From the NCBI RefSeq assembly GCF_013407595.1, contig NZ_JABEKX010000001.1, forward strand, positions 1,010,522-1,074,521: DNA of 64,000 nt. Reading direction: 5' to 3'. Of this stretch, positions 17,220 to 25,701 are shown piece by piece. How positions within the stretch are numbered: position 1 is the stretch's first letter; each line of letters starts with the position of its first letter. The notes beneath the pieces are model-generated. The model ran no database searches, was not told the origin of the DNA, and saw only the letters and a list, made by a program, of their open reading frames with translations. Source of the DNA: Lacticaseibacillus absianus (lineage in GTDB: Bacteria; Bacillota; Bacilli; Lactobacillales; Lactobacillaceae). Position numbers and translations under genes: made by a program.

Positions 17220-17278
17220 CCTTGAAAAGATTCCACAAGTAGAGATGTCTAGAAGTTGATATCAGCGTCGTGACAACC

Positions 17279-17318
17279 GCGTGGGCCAAAACCTAGAGTA
17301 TCGGGTTTTGGCCCACGC
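17279..17318. repeat. Perfect 15-bp hairpin before the second GH92 gene
   Basis: GCGTGGGCCAAAACC and its exact complement enclose a 10-base loop (TAGAGTATCG). The stem lies 30 bases ahead of the GH92 start at 17348 and has no U-tract. It may act as a partial terminator or an mRNA processing barrier inside the operon. The loop region faintly resembles the ATACTCTGGG tail of the structured elements at 39061-39202 and 54847-54976. Confidence 0.6.
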
Positions 17319-17347
17319 TGCGTTTGACCAACAATACGAGGTAAATT

Positions 17348-19465
17348 ATGTATAACATTAACAATATCGATACCAGGCAAGGGACCCACAATACACCTGA
17401 GTTGTCTCACGGCAACTGCTTGCCACTAACGGGTCTACCCTTTGGAATGAATTATTTTGCGGTCGAGAACCAACCGACTTCTTGGTTCTTTGATCCGTCC
17501 GTCCCGTATCTCAAGGGGATCCGGCTGACCCATCAGGCCAGTCCGTGGATGCGTGATTTTTGTACGTTGCGCCTCTTGCCGTTTGGCGCAGAAAAGGCGT
17601 TGACGACTGCTTCATACGAACCGGATTCCGCCACCTTTAACCCACACCGGCTCGACTTGCAGTCTATCTCAGGCGAATGGCAACTGACGCTCGTGCCGAC
17701 TGAGTATGGGGCGAAGCTTCGCTTAGACGGCCAGACCGCCACTAAGGGGCTTCGGCTGGGTGAGCTGATACATGGTCAAGTCGATCAGGTCGGTGCGCGC
17801 AAGATCGTGGGTGTGACGACGCAAGACCGGATCTACCATTGTCATCCGCTGAAGCTGTATTTTGAGCTCCGGTTCTCCCAGGATGTGACCATGAGTCGCG
17901 ATGGGGATGACTTCCTTTTTGAGGTGGCAGGGGGCGACACCCTGTGGGTAGACCTCGGCACGTCCTTCATCAGCGCGGCTCAGGCGGCGGCGCACGTGCC
18001 AAGCATGGCGATGGCGACCGCCTTGGCCTTCGCCACGGCCCGCTGGCAAGAGAAGTTGGCCCGCATCGATGTGCAAGATCACGACGCGGCCAATGTCTCG
18101 ACCTTCTATCACAACCTGTGGCGGACGAGCCTCTTTCCAATGCAATGTTGGGAACCCGATGAGGCCGGCCAGCCGGTCCACTACGACATGTATGCGGATA
18201 CGATCCGTCCGGGTTATTTGTATATGAACACCGGGTTTTGGGATACCTCACGGACCCTTTACCCGCTACTGACGCTGATTGATCAGCCGGCGCTAGAGAA
18301 AATGATGGCTGGGTTCTTGAACAGCTATCGGGAGTCGGGTTACTTACCAAAATGGCTTGCCCCAGAGGAGACTGGTGGGATGCCAGGGACACTGTTTGAT
18401 ACGGTCGTGGCGGATTTAGCGGTCAAGGGGCTCTGCCTTGACGACATGCCGGAGTTCTTGAAGGCGATGATCCACTCTGCAGAGGACCAAAGCCCGATCG
18501 AGAACTACGGGCGTAACTATATCGATGACTATAAGCGTTATGGTTATGTCCCGACCGCCGACAAGGAATCGGTCAACCACACGTTAGATTACAGTTACAG
18601 CGACTTTAGCGTGAGTCAGGTCGCGCGAGTGCTCGGTGATGAAGCGACGGCCAAGAAGTACTGGGAACGCGCGAAGTCGTATCGCCACCTGGTCGATCCG
18701 AAGCGTAACTTTGTGGTGGGGCGTGATACCAAAGGCCAGTTCCGTGACCCGTTTGATCCACTGCGTTGGGGTGGCGATTACACCGAAGGCAACGCCTGGC
18801 AAGAGACCTACATGGTTTACCACGATATCGAAGGCTTGCGGCGCAGTTTCTCGTCACCTGACGCATTTGATGCGCAGCTGGTCGACTTGTGTAACCAAAC
18901 GCCCCGTTATCGGGTCGGCAGTTATGGGTTTATCATCCATGAGATGCGCGAGACGGAAGCGTTGAAGTTTGGACAGGTCAACATCGGCAATCAGCCCGCC
19001 TTCCACCTGCCATACTTGTTCTCCTTCATCAACAAGACCTACGCGATGCAACCGATGCTGAAGCGGATGATGCTTGAAAAGTACAACTCAGGGTGGGATG
19101 CCTATCCAGGGGATGAAGACAATGGCAGCATGGCGGCGTGGTACGTGTTCAACTCGCTCGGGCTCTACCCATTCTGTCCAGGGACCAGTGAGTACCTGTT
19201 GGGCATTCCGTTATTCGATCAGGCCGTGATGCACTTGAGCAACGGCCAGGCGGTGACGATCTCTGCCGCTCAGAATGATCGCCACCACCAATTCGTGGAT
19301 CAAGTCGATTGGAACGACGCCACGCACCAGCAATGCTTCATCACGCACCAGCAGTTGCGCACAGGAGGCCACTTAGCCTTTACGCTTGGTGTCGTGCCGA
19401 ATGAGGCCTGCTACAACGCCGATGCGCCGTTCTCCATCACTGGTGCGGAAGACAAGATGAGCTAG
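17348..19465 (+). CDS. Alpha-mannosidase, glycoside hydrolase family 92 (paralogue 2)
   Basis: A 705-residue GH92 enzyme, full length and collinear with the preceding GH92. It opens IDTRQGTHNTPELSHGN, has GFWDTSRTLYPLLTL and YSYSDFSVSQVA, the acid candidate Glu480 in YTEGNAWQ, and YPGDEDNGSMAAWYVF near the C-terminus. No signal peptide is seen. Many blocks are nearly identical to paralogue 1, while the N-terminal sandwich differs more, which suggests related but not identical linkage or branch preference. It is separated from paralogue 1 by 229 bases containing two hairpins, so it may be expressed at a different level. The start has a weak ribosome site (ACGAGGTAA). Confidence 0.92.
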   Translation: MYNINNIDTRQGTHNTPELSHGNCLPLTGLPFGMNYFAVENQPTSWFFDPSVPYLKGIRLTHQASPWMRDFCTLRLLPFGAEKALTTASYEPDSATFNPHRLDLQSISGEWQLTLVPTEYGAKLRLDGQTATKGLRLGELIHGQVDQVGARKIVGVTTQDRIYHCHPLKLYFELRFSQDVTMSRDGDDFLFEVAGGDTLWVDLGTSFISAAQAAAHVPSMAMATALAFATARWQEKLARIDVQDHDAANVSTFYHNLWRTSLFPMQCWEPDEAGQPVHYDMYADTIRPGYLYMNTGFWDTSRTLYPLLTLIDQPALEKMMAGFLNSYRESGYLPKWLAPEETGGMPGTLFDTVVADLAVKGLCLDDMPEFLKAMIHSAEDQSPIENYGRNYIDDYKRYGYVPTADKESVNHTLDYSYSDFSVSQVARVLGDEATAKKYWERAKSYRHLVDPKRNFVVGRDTKGQFRDPFDPLRWGGDYTEGNAWQETYMVYHDIEGLRRSFSSPDAFDAQLVDLCNQTPRYRVGSYGFIIHEMRETEALKFGQVNIGNQPAFHLPYLFSFINKTYAMQPMLKRMMLEKYNSGWDAYPGDEDNGSMAAWYVFNSLGLYPFCPGTSEYLLGIPLFDQAVMHLSNGQAVTISAAQNDRHHQFVDQVDWNDATHQQCFITHQQLRTGGHLAFTLGVVPNEACYNADAPFSITGAEDKMS

Positions 19466-19658
19466 GCGCTTCGATCGTGCGCGCGCAAGTGAGCGTTCGG
19501 TCAAGGTTGTGGGCGATCTGCGCGCCTGACTGAGATGCAGGGACGTGTGTTGGTGAGCCGACCTTGCACGAGGCGCGGTGTGGCACCAGCATGGGTCAGC
19601 ACCGATCGTCTATTTGGCGTAAGGCGGTCAAGCGTCGATATAGGGAGGCAGTAACGGT

Positions 19659-20246
19659 ATGCGAAAAGTTTTGTTGTTGGGTGATTCCATCCGTCAAGGG
19701 TACCAAGAGAACGTCAGACGGCTACTGGGACCAGAGTTTGAAGTCATCACACCCGTTGACAATGGGCGTGATTGTTCATATACCCTCTGGCAGGTCAATC
19801 AGATCTTTATACATGAAGCGAACTATTTCGATGTTATCCATTGGAACAACGGGTATTGGGACATGAACATTGAGGCGCCCATGCCGGATGCGTTTCATCC
19901 GCTGGATGACTACGTCCACGGGGTGATGCGTCTGACCGAGTTTTTGCAAGCGCATACGAATCATCTGATCTGGGCCAACAGTCTGCCTGTGGAGCGGGAA
20001 GGTGCAGGTCAGGACAACTCAGGGACGGGGGCGACGATCCATTACCAAAACGCGTGGGTCAAAGCCTATAACTTAGCTGCTGAAGCCGTGATGTCACTGG
20101 CACACGTGCCGATCGATGACCTCTACACGGTCTGCGAACAAGTGCCCGGGTATTATAAGTGCCCGGATCACTTGCACCTCAACGAGGCGGGCAACGAGGC
20201 CGTTGCGAAGCAGGTCGTGGCCGTCATTCAGGCATGCTACGCATGA
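19659..20246 (+). CDS. SGNH/GDSL-family esterase (second in the locus)
   Basis: A 195-residue SGNH hydrolase beginning RKVLLLGDSIRQGY (nucleophile Ser10). The block III Asn is in WNNGYWD and the C-terminal catalytic Asp/His are in CPDHLHLN. It is shorter than, and only distantly related to, the other two SGNH proteins of the operon, and is closer to the plain SGNH family near acylhydrolase-type enzymes. It has no signal peptide. AGGGAGGC precedes the ATG. In the 193 bases before it (19466-19658) no gene or clear structure was recognised. A role in removing acyl groups from imported glycans is inferred from neighbours. Confidence 0.75.
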   Translation: MRKVLLLGDSIRQGYQENVRRLLGPEFEVITPVDNGRDCSYTLWQVNQIFIHEANYFDVIHWNNGYWDMNIEAPMPDAFHPLDDYVHGVMRLTEFLQAHTNHLIWANSLPVEREGAGQDNSGTGATIHYQNAWVKAYNLAAEAVMSLAHVPIDDLYTVCEQVPGYYKCPDHLHLNEAGNEAVAKQVVAVIQACYA

Positions 20247-20275
20247 GCGTGGCGGATAAAAATGGAGGGATAAAA

Positions 20276-22264
20276 ATGGAGCGTGTCCCATCAGTACCTT
20301 TATTCGTACAAGATCCATACTTTTCGGTCTGGTCGCCCGCTGACAAGCTGACCGACGTCACAACAGAGAGTTGGACGGGGAAGCAGATGCCGGTGGAGAT
20401 GACCTTGACGTTAGACGGCAAGCCTTACAACGTCATGGGCTGGCAACCAACGCTTGAGGCGCTGCCGCAAGTGGATCTTCAGATCGAACCAACGCGAACG
20501 CTCGCAGTATTTCAGACCGGCGAGATCGAGTTGACGCTGACGTTTGCGCAACACTTTGATCTACATGACATCGAAACAATCTCGGAGCCGGTGACCTATG
20601 TGGCAGCGACGCTGATCAGCCGTGATGGGGTGACACATCACGCACAGCTGACCGCACGCTTCGATGGTCACATCACCTACGAGGACCTTTCGGGCGATCG
20701 ATTGATCGCCAAGTCCTTCGTGCAGCCGACCTGTACGGCAGCGATGATGGGTAAGGCCCGGCAGACGCCGCTTAATGGCTCGGGTGATCAGATCGACATC
20801 GACTGGGGTTACCTCTACCTGTGCGGTGACCCACGCCAAGGGGCGAAAGTCGGGTCATATGCGACGTGGAATCACCAGGGCCTACAGGTCACACTGACCC
20901 TGGATACCGACGCGACCCTCACCCGCTACTTCTTGGTGGCGTATGACGACGTGCACGCGATCGAGTATTTTGGCACGGTGCAAAATGCGTATTGGACGCA
21001 TCGGCAGCCGTCGATGCTGGCGTTGCTCGCGGCGCGTTGTCCGGCGGTCGCTGAGTTGATCGCTGATTGTGTGCGGATCGATGCGCAGATCGACGCGGAC
21101 GCGCGTGCGGTCGGGGGCGATGACTATCGGCTGATCTGTGCGACGGCCTACCGTCAGGCGATCGCTGCGCACAAACTGATCCAAGACGAACAAGGCCAGC
21201 TCGTCTTCTTGTCCAAGGAGTGCCAGTCGAATGGCTGCATTGGGACCGTGGACGTGAGCTACCCGTCCATTCCGCTGTTTCTCCTGTATGCACCCGAGCT
21301 CGTCGAAGCGATGATCCGCCCCGTTCTTCGGTTTGCGGCGATGCCGGTGTGGACTGCCGACTATGCGCCTCACGACGTTGGCCGTTATCCGTACGCGGTC
21401 GGGCAAGTGTATGGGATGCACAATCACTACCCGCAAGATGATGGCGCACTGTTTTTCCTCCACAACGACACGATCCCGCAACTCTACACGTGGCCTGCAA
21501 GTGAGCACGTCTATAATCACCGCGATCAGATGCCAATCGAAGAGTGTGGCAATATGTTGATCATGGCGGGACTGGTCGAGACGGCCTTACATGATGGATT
21601 CCTGGCCACGAATCTGCCGCAACTCAAGGCATGGGCGGATTACTTGGTGGCTTACGGTGAGGATCCGGATGAGCAGTTGTGCACCGATGATTTTGCGGGC
21701 CATCTGGCGCACAACGTTAACCTTGCGTTGAAGGCCGTTGCTTCCCTAGGTGTCTTCGGGCAAGCTTTGCAGTCGATCGATCCGGCGGCCGCAGAGAAGT
21801 ATTCGACTGCAGCGAAAACGCTGGCGGTTCACTGGCAGCAGGCGGCCGCCAGTGAGACGGACACACGCCTCACGTTTGATCGCGATGAAGGGTGGTCGCT
21901 GAAGTACAACTTGATCTGGGACCGGGTGGCCGGCTTGGGCTTGTTTGCCCCAGAGGTCGGACAACGAGAGCTCGCACGCTACACCCGTGAACTGAATCGT
22001 TATGGGGCGCCGCTTGATAGTCGGGCCACTTACACCAAGGCGGATTGGTTGATGTGGGTGGCGGCGATGAGTGATACCGCTGAGCAGTTCGCGCCTTTGG
22101 CTCAAGCACTGGTGCGCTACTTACACGAAAGTCCAAGTCGGGTGCCGTTCTCAGATTGGTATGACACCGAGAATGGTCGGTCCGTGTCGTTCAAACACCG
22201 GTCGGTCATCGGTGGGGTGTTCATGCCCATGCTGAACGCGCGTACTCGGCAACAGGAGGGATGA
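20276..22264 (+). CDS. DUF4965/DUF1793 protein (glutaminase GtaA-like), probable glycan-active enzyme
   Basis: A 662-residue protein with a beta-rich N-terminal part (VPLFVQDPYFSVWSPADKLTD, then a DUF5127-like sandwich to ~260) and a helical barrel of the DUF4965/DUF1793 type. Marks are CATAYRQAIAAHKL, FLSKECQSNGCIGTVDVSYPS, YAPHDVGRYPYA, MPIEECGNMLIM and DEGWSLKYNLIWDR. Relatives are labelled glutaminase A in fungi, yet in bacteria such genes mostly sit in glycan loci and the fold resembles GH92-like alpha/alpha barrels. No signal peptide is present. The start at 20276 follows GGAGGG; the longer upstream reading overlaps the SGNH gene and is not supported. It is likely an intracellular glycosidase of unknown linkage, but this is an inference. 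Confidence 0.75.
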   Translation: MERVPSVPLFVQDPYFSVWSPADKLTDVTTESWTGKQMPVEMTLTLDGKPYNVMGWQPTLEALPQVDLQIEPTRTLAVFQTGEIELTLTFAQHFDLHDIETISEPVTYVAATLISRDGVTHHAQLTARFDGHITYEDLSGDRLIAKSFVQPTCTAAMMGKARQTPLNGSGDQIDIDWGYLYLCGDPRQGAKVGSYATWNHQGLQVTLTLDTDATLTRYFLVAYDDVHAIEYFGTVQNAYWTHRQPSMLALLAARCPAVAELIADCVRIDAQIDADARAVGGDDYRLICATAYRQAIAAHKLIQDEQGQLVFLSKECQSNGCIGTVDVSYPSIPLFLLYAPELVEAMIRPVLRFAAMPVWTADYAPHDVGRYPYAVGQVYGMHNHYPQDDGALFFLHNDTIPQLYTWPASEHVYNHRDQMPIEECGNMLIMAGLVETALHDGFLATNLPQLKAWADYLVAYGEDPDEQLCTDDFAGHLAHNVNLALKAVASLGVFGQALQSIDPAAAEKYSTAAKTLAVHWQQAAASETDTRLTFDRDEGWSLKYNLIWDRVAGLGLFAPEVGQRELARYTRELNRYGAPLDSRATYTKADWLMWVAAMSDTAEQFAPLAQALVRYLHESPSRVPFSDWYDTENGRSVSFKHRSVIGGVFMPMLNARTRQQEG

Positions 22265-22267
22265 GGA

Positions 22268-23134
22268 ATGAATCCAATTATTGACGGCTACTATGCCGAT
22301 CCAGAAATCCGCAGATACGGCGACGACTATTGGCTCTTTGCGACCACATCGTGTGCGCGCGGGCAGCAAGTTCATTTTGACGCGTTTCACAGTCGAGACC
22401 TCCGACAGTGGGTCAAGGTCAGTCACGTTTTGGACATCAGTGACTTCAGCTGGGTCCACCGGGCACTGTGGGCGCCAAGCCAGTTTGAATGGCACGGGCG
22501 TTACTTCGTCGTGTTTGCTTGCAACGACATTCAGTCTGACCAAGAACAAGGTGGTCTCGGGCTGGCCGTTGCAGACCGACCGGAGGGGCCATATCACGAT
22601 TACCTTGGGCATCCGCTGATCGGCAACTTCATTAACGGGGCACAGCCCATCGACCCACACGTCTACGTTGAAAACGACCGCGTCTATCTCTACTACGGAG
22701 GTTGGCAACACTGTAACTTGGCCCAGTTCAACGATGACCTCACTGGGTTCGTGCCCATGGCAGACGGGTCGCTCTTCCGTGAGATCACGCCGGCGGGGTA
22801 TGTCGAAGCGCCGTGCATGATCCATAAGGATGGCACGTATTACTTCATGTGGTCTGAAGGTGTGTGGTCCGCCGCAGGCTACCAGGTGGTCTACGCGAAG
22901 GCGCACGCGCTTGAAGGGCCATTCGTCGCTCAGGCGGTGATCTTGAAAGGCGACGAGCGTGTCGCTGAAGCGCCGGGCCACCATTGCGTCGTTCAGGATC
23001 CGCAGTCCGGTGAGTGGCAGATCATCTACCACCGGCGACCGGTGGGTGAGACGGATTCGACCAAGCGGATCCTCTGCATGGATCGATTGAGATTTGACCA
23101 AGACGGGAACATATTGCCGGTCGTGATGAGCTGA
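22268..23134 (+). CDS. Glycoside hydrolase family 43-type enzyme
   Basis: A 288-residue five-bladed propeller enzyme. The family's three acidic residues appear as Asp11 in YYADPEI (base), Asp129 in PIDPHVY (pKa modulator) and Glu180 in YVEAPCM (acid). The length suits a GH43 without an accessory domain. GH43 enzymes cleave arabinofuranosides, xylosides or galactosides, so its presence suggests the imported glycan carries a pentose or galactose decoration. There is no signal peptide. It starts four bases after the DUF4965 gene with AGGAGGGATGAGGA before the ATG, so the two are translated together. Confidence 0.85.
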   Translation: MNPIIDGYYADPEIRRYGDDYWLFATTSCARGQQVHFDAFHSRDLRQWVKVSHVLDISDFSWVHRALWAPSQFEWHGRYFVVFACNDIQSDQEQGGLGLAVADRPEGPYHDYLGHPLIGNFINGAQPIDPHVYVENDRVYLYYGGWQHCNLAQFNDDLTGFVPMADGSLFREITPAGYVEAPCMIHKDGTYYFMWSEGVWSAAGYQVVYAKAHALEGPFVAQAVILKGDERVAEAPGHHCVVQDPQSGEWQIIYHRRPVGETDSTKRILCMDRLRFDQDGNILPVVMS

Positions 23135-23157
23135 TGATCGGGTGAGGGTGACGAGTA

Positions 23158-24849
23158 ATGAATGAAATGATGCGCTATCAACAATGGGTCGATCATGCAA
23201 CTGAGGACCCAGAAGTTGTGGCGGAATTGCGGGCAATGGCGGGGGATGACGCGCAGATCGAAGACGCGTTCTACCGCGACCTAGCGTTTGGGACCGGCGG
23301 CCTGCGTGGACTGCTTGGCGCCGGGACGAACCGCATGAACCGCTATACAGTCGCCAAGGCCTCGCAAGGCTTGGCGAACTACGTGGTCTCGCATTTTCCA
23401 GAGAAGAAGCGGCAGATCGTGATCTCGCGCGACTCGAGGCGCAATTCCGACGTGTTTGCGCAAGTGGCGGCAGAGGTCTTTGCGGCGAATGGGATCAAGG
23501 TCTGGCTATACCGTGAGATCATGCCGACGCCTTGTTTGAGCTTTGCGACCCGGACGCTACACTGCGCGGCCGGGATCATGATCACGGCGTCCCACAACCC
23601 GGCCCAGTACAATGGCTACAAGGTCTACAACGAAGCGGGGTGTCAGATCACCACCCAGGCCGCGGCGACGATCTTGGCAGAGATCGAGCGGGTCGATCCG
23701 TTCGCGGATGTTCATCGAGACGCGTTGGCGGCGGCCCGAGCGACCGGTCAGGTGGTCGATGTGCCGGATTCAGTGTATGACCGCTTTGTTGAGGCGGTCC
23801 ACGGCGAATCGCTGCTCACGCCAGCTGATCACATCGATCGGGACGTTGCGATCGTCTACTCACCGTTGAACGGGACCGGGTTAAAACCGGTGACCCGGAC
23901 ACTGACCGAAGCCGGCTTCACGAATATTTTCGTGGTGCCGGAACAGGCGCAGCCAGACGGTCGCTTTTTGACTTGTCCGTTCCCCAACCCGGAAATGAAG
24001 GCCGCAATGGCACTTGGGATCGAGTACGCCACCAAGCGCGGCGCAGATCTGTTCCTGGCCAACGACCCGGATTGTGATCGGGTCGGGACCGCCATCCGCG
24101 ACGCCAGCGGGGCGTACGTCCTGTTATCCGGCAATGAGATGGGCATGTTGCTGCTCGACTACATCTGCGCGCGGCGTCTGGCGACCGGTACGATGCCGCA
24201 CGCACCGGAATTGGTGAAGACGATCGTCACGACCGATATGGCCGAACGGATCGCTACGCACTATGGCGTCAAGACCGTTAATCTGCTGACGGGATTCAAG
24301 TTTATCGGTGAAGAAATTGGCCGGTTGGAGGCACAGGGCCAAACGGCGTCGTATCTGTTCGGCTTTGAGGAGTCGTACGGCTATTTGTCCGGCACCTATG
24401 TCCGGGACAAGGACGGGGTCGATGCCGCGTTTTTGATCTGTGAGATGTTCGCGTACTACAAGACGCGTGGGCTCACGCTTCTGGATAAGCTCGCGGCGCT
24501 CTATTCACGATATGGGTATTACCTGAATACCCTGCACAGCTTCGAGTTCGACGGGGCCGCCGGCGTGGCGCGAATGAACGACATTATGGCGCGCCTGCGA
24601 CAGACGGGACTCTCGCAGTTAGCGGGAAAGCCGTTCGTCGAATTGACGGATTATGCGGTGGGGATCGGCGATCTGCCGAAGGCGAATGTGTTGAAGTTCA
24701 GCTTCGCCGATCGGTGCACGGTCACGGTCCGGCCGAGTGGGACTGAGCCTAAGATCAAGCTCTACCTGTCCGTTGCGGCGGCCGACCGGGAAGAAGCGGC
24801 GCGCATTGAAGCGGCCATGATGGCTGAACTGGCGCAATTCTTCCGCTGA
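23158..24849 (+). CDS. Phosphohexomutase (phosphoglucomutase/phosphomannomutase, PgcA-type)
   Basis: A 563-residue alpha-D-phosphohexomutase. It has the domain I phosphoserine loop TASHNPAQYNGYK (Ser about residue 145), the metal loop DPDCDRVG, the sugar loop GFEESYGYLSG and the C-terminal phosphate loop RPSGTEPKIK. It interconverts hexose 1-phosphate and hexose 6-phosphate; glucose and mannose forms cannot be told apart reliably by sequence. Lactobacilli normally carry a housekeeping copy elsewhere, so this copy within a mannosidase operon suggests that hexose 1-phosphate arises during breakdown, for example from a phosphorylase. That would fit the DUF1861 protein upstream being a phosphorylase, which is unproven. 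Confidence 0.88.
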   Translation: MNEMMRYQQWVDHATEDPEVVAELRAMAGDDAQIEDAFYRDLAFGTGGLRGLLGAGTNRMNRYTVAKASQGLANYVVSHFPEKKRQIVISRDSRRNSDVFAQVAAEVFAANGIKVWLYREIMPTPCLSFATRTLHCAAGIMITASHNPAQYNGYKVYNEAGCQITTQAAATILAEIERVDPFADVHRDALAAARATGQVVDVPDSVYDRFVEAVHGESLLTPADHIDRDVAIVYSPLNGTGLKPVTRTLTEAGFTNIFVVPEQAQPDGRFLTCPFPNPEMKAAMALGIEYATKRGADLFLANDPDCDRVGTAIRDASGAYVLLSGNEMGMLLLDYICARRLATGTMPHAPELVKTIVTTDMAERIATHYGVKTVNLLTGFKFIGEEIGRLEAQGQTASYLFGFEESYGYLSGTYVRDKDGVDAAFLICEMFAYYKTRGLTLLDKLAALYSRYGYYLNTLHSFEFDGAAGVARMNDIMARLRQTGLSQLAGKPFVELTDYAVGIGDLPKANVLKFSFADRCTVTVRPSGTEPKIKLYLSVAAADREEAARIEAAMMAELAQFFR

Positions 24850-24903
24850 GACGCGCCCCTGCCGTCGCGCGTTCAGGAACTGACCAAAAAGGAGTGGATC
24901 AGT

Positions 24904-25557
24904 ATGTTGCTCAATAAAAATGAGACGTTGTTGTTTACCGGAGATTCCGTGACCGATTGCGGGCGGGACCGAAACGGCTTGCCGGGGTTCTTAGGGGATG
25001 GGTACCCAAACATGGTCAGCGCTGCGCTGACCGCAATCTATCCTGAACTGACGATCAAGGTTCAAAACACCGGGGTCGGCGGTGACACCACCAATGAATT
25101 GCTTGCGCGATGGGACCGAGATGTGATCCAGCAACACCCTGACTACGTCTCGATCTTGATCGGGGTCAACGATGTCTGGCGGCACTTCGATGCGCCGTTC
25201 TACCACCCGACCGACCTCGTCACGCCGGACGGATATCGTGCCAACTATCAGGCGATGATTGATGCGACCCAAGACAAGGTCAAGCAGATCATCATCATCA
25301 GCCCGTTCTTTTTTGAGCCGGACCGGCACAACCCGATGCGGGCGATGGTGGATCAGTACCGCGCCATTGCTGAAGAACTGGCGACGACCAACGAGCTACG
25401 GTATGTTGATGTCCAAGCGGTCGTGGATCGTTATCTCACGTTGCACGCGAGTTACATCCTGACCGCGGATCGCGTTCACCCGAATTTTAAGGGGCATCTG
25501 TTGGTCACCAACACGTTCTTGCAGGCGATCGGATTTGACTGGCAGCATCAGTTCTGA
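24904..25557 (+). CDS. SGNH/GDSL-family esterase (third in the locus)
   Basis: A 217-residue SGNH hydrolase with LFTGDSVTDCGRDR (nucleophile Ser15), Gly in TGVGGDTT, Asn in IGVNDVWRH and the catalytic Asp/His in ADRVHPN. The GDSVTDCGRDR opening is typical of rhamnogalacturonan/xylan acetylesterase-like proteins of Firmicutes. No signal peptide is visible. AAAGGAGTGG lies before the ATG. Three divergent SGNH enzymes plus one alpha/beta esterase in one operon suggest several distinct acyl positions on the substrate. Confidence 0.8.
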   Translation: MLLNKNETLLFTGDSVTDCGRDRNGLPGFLGDGYPNMVSAALTAIYPELTIKVQNTGVGGDTTNELLARWDRDVIQQHPDYVSILIGVNDVWRHFDAPFYHPTDLVTPDGYRANYQAMIDATQDKVKQIIIISPFFFEPDRHNPMRAMVDQYRAIAEELATTNELRYVDVQAVVDRYLTLHASYILTADRVHPNFKGHLLVTNTFLQAIGFDWQHQF

Positions 25558-25701
25558 GTGCGCACAAGACACCGTGCACCGGTGGTCGCACCAAGGGACC
25601 ATCACGTGGACGAGGTAAGGCGGTTCGTCTCGTCAGGTCGGGGCCAGATTGCAGCCGGGCCTGGCGGTGGGTAGAAGCCGCGCAAGAAAGGGGAAACGAT
25701 C

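Noticed and set aside
22151-23236. A 361-codon frame on the - strand opposite the GH43 gene
   Set aside because: It mirrors a well supported GH43 gene; its translation is Arg/Val/His-rich without motifs, as expected from GC-rich antisense frames.
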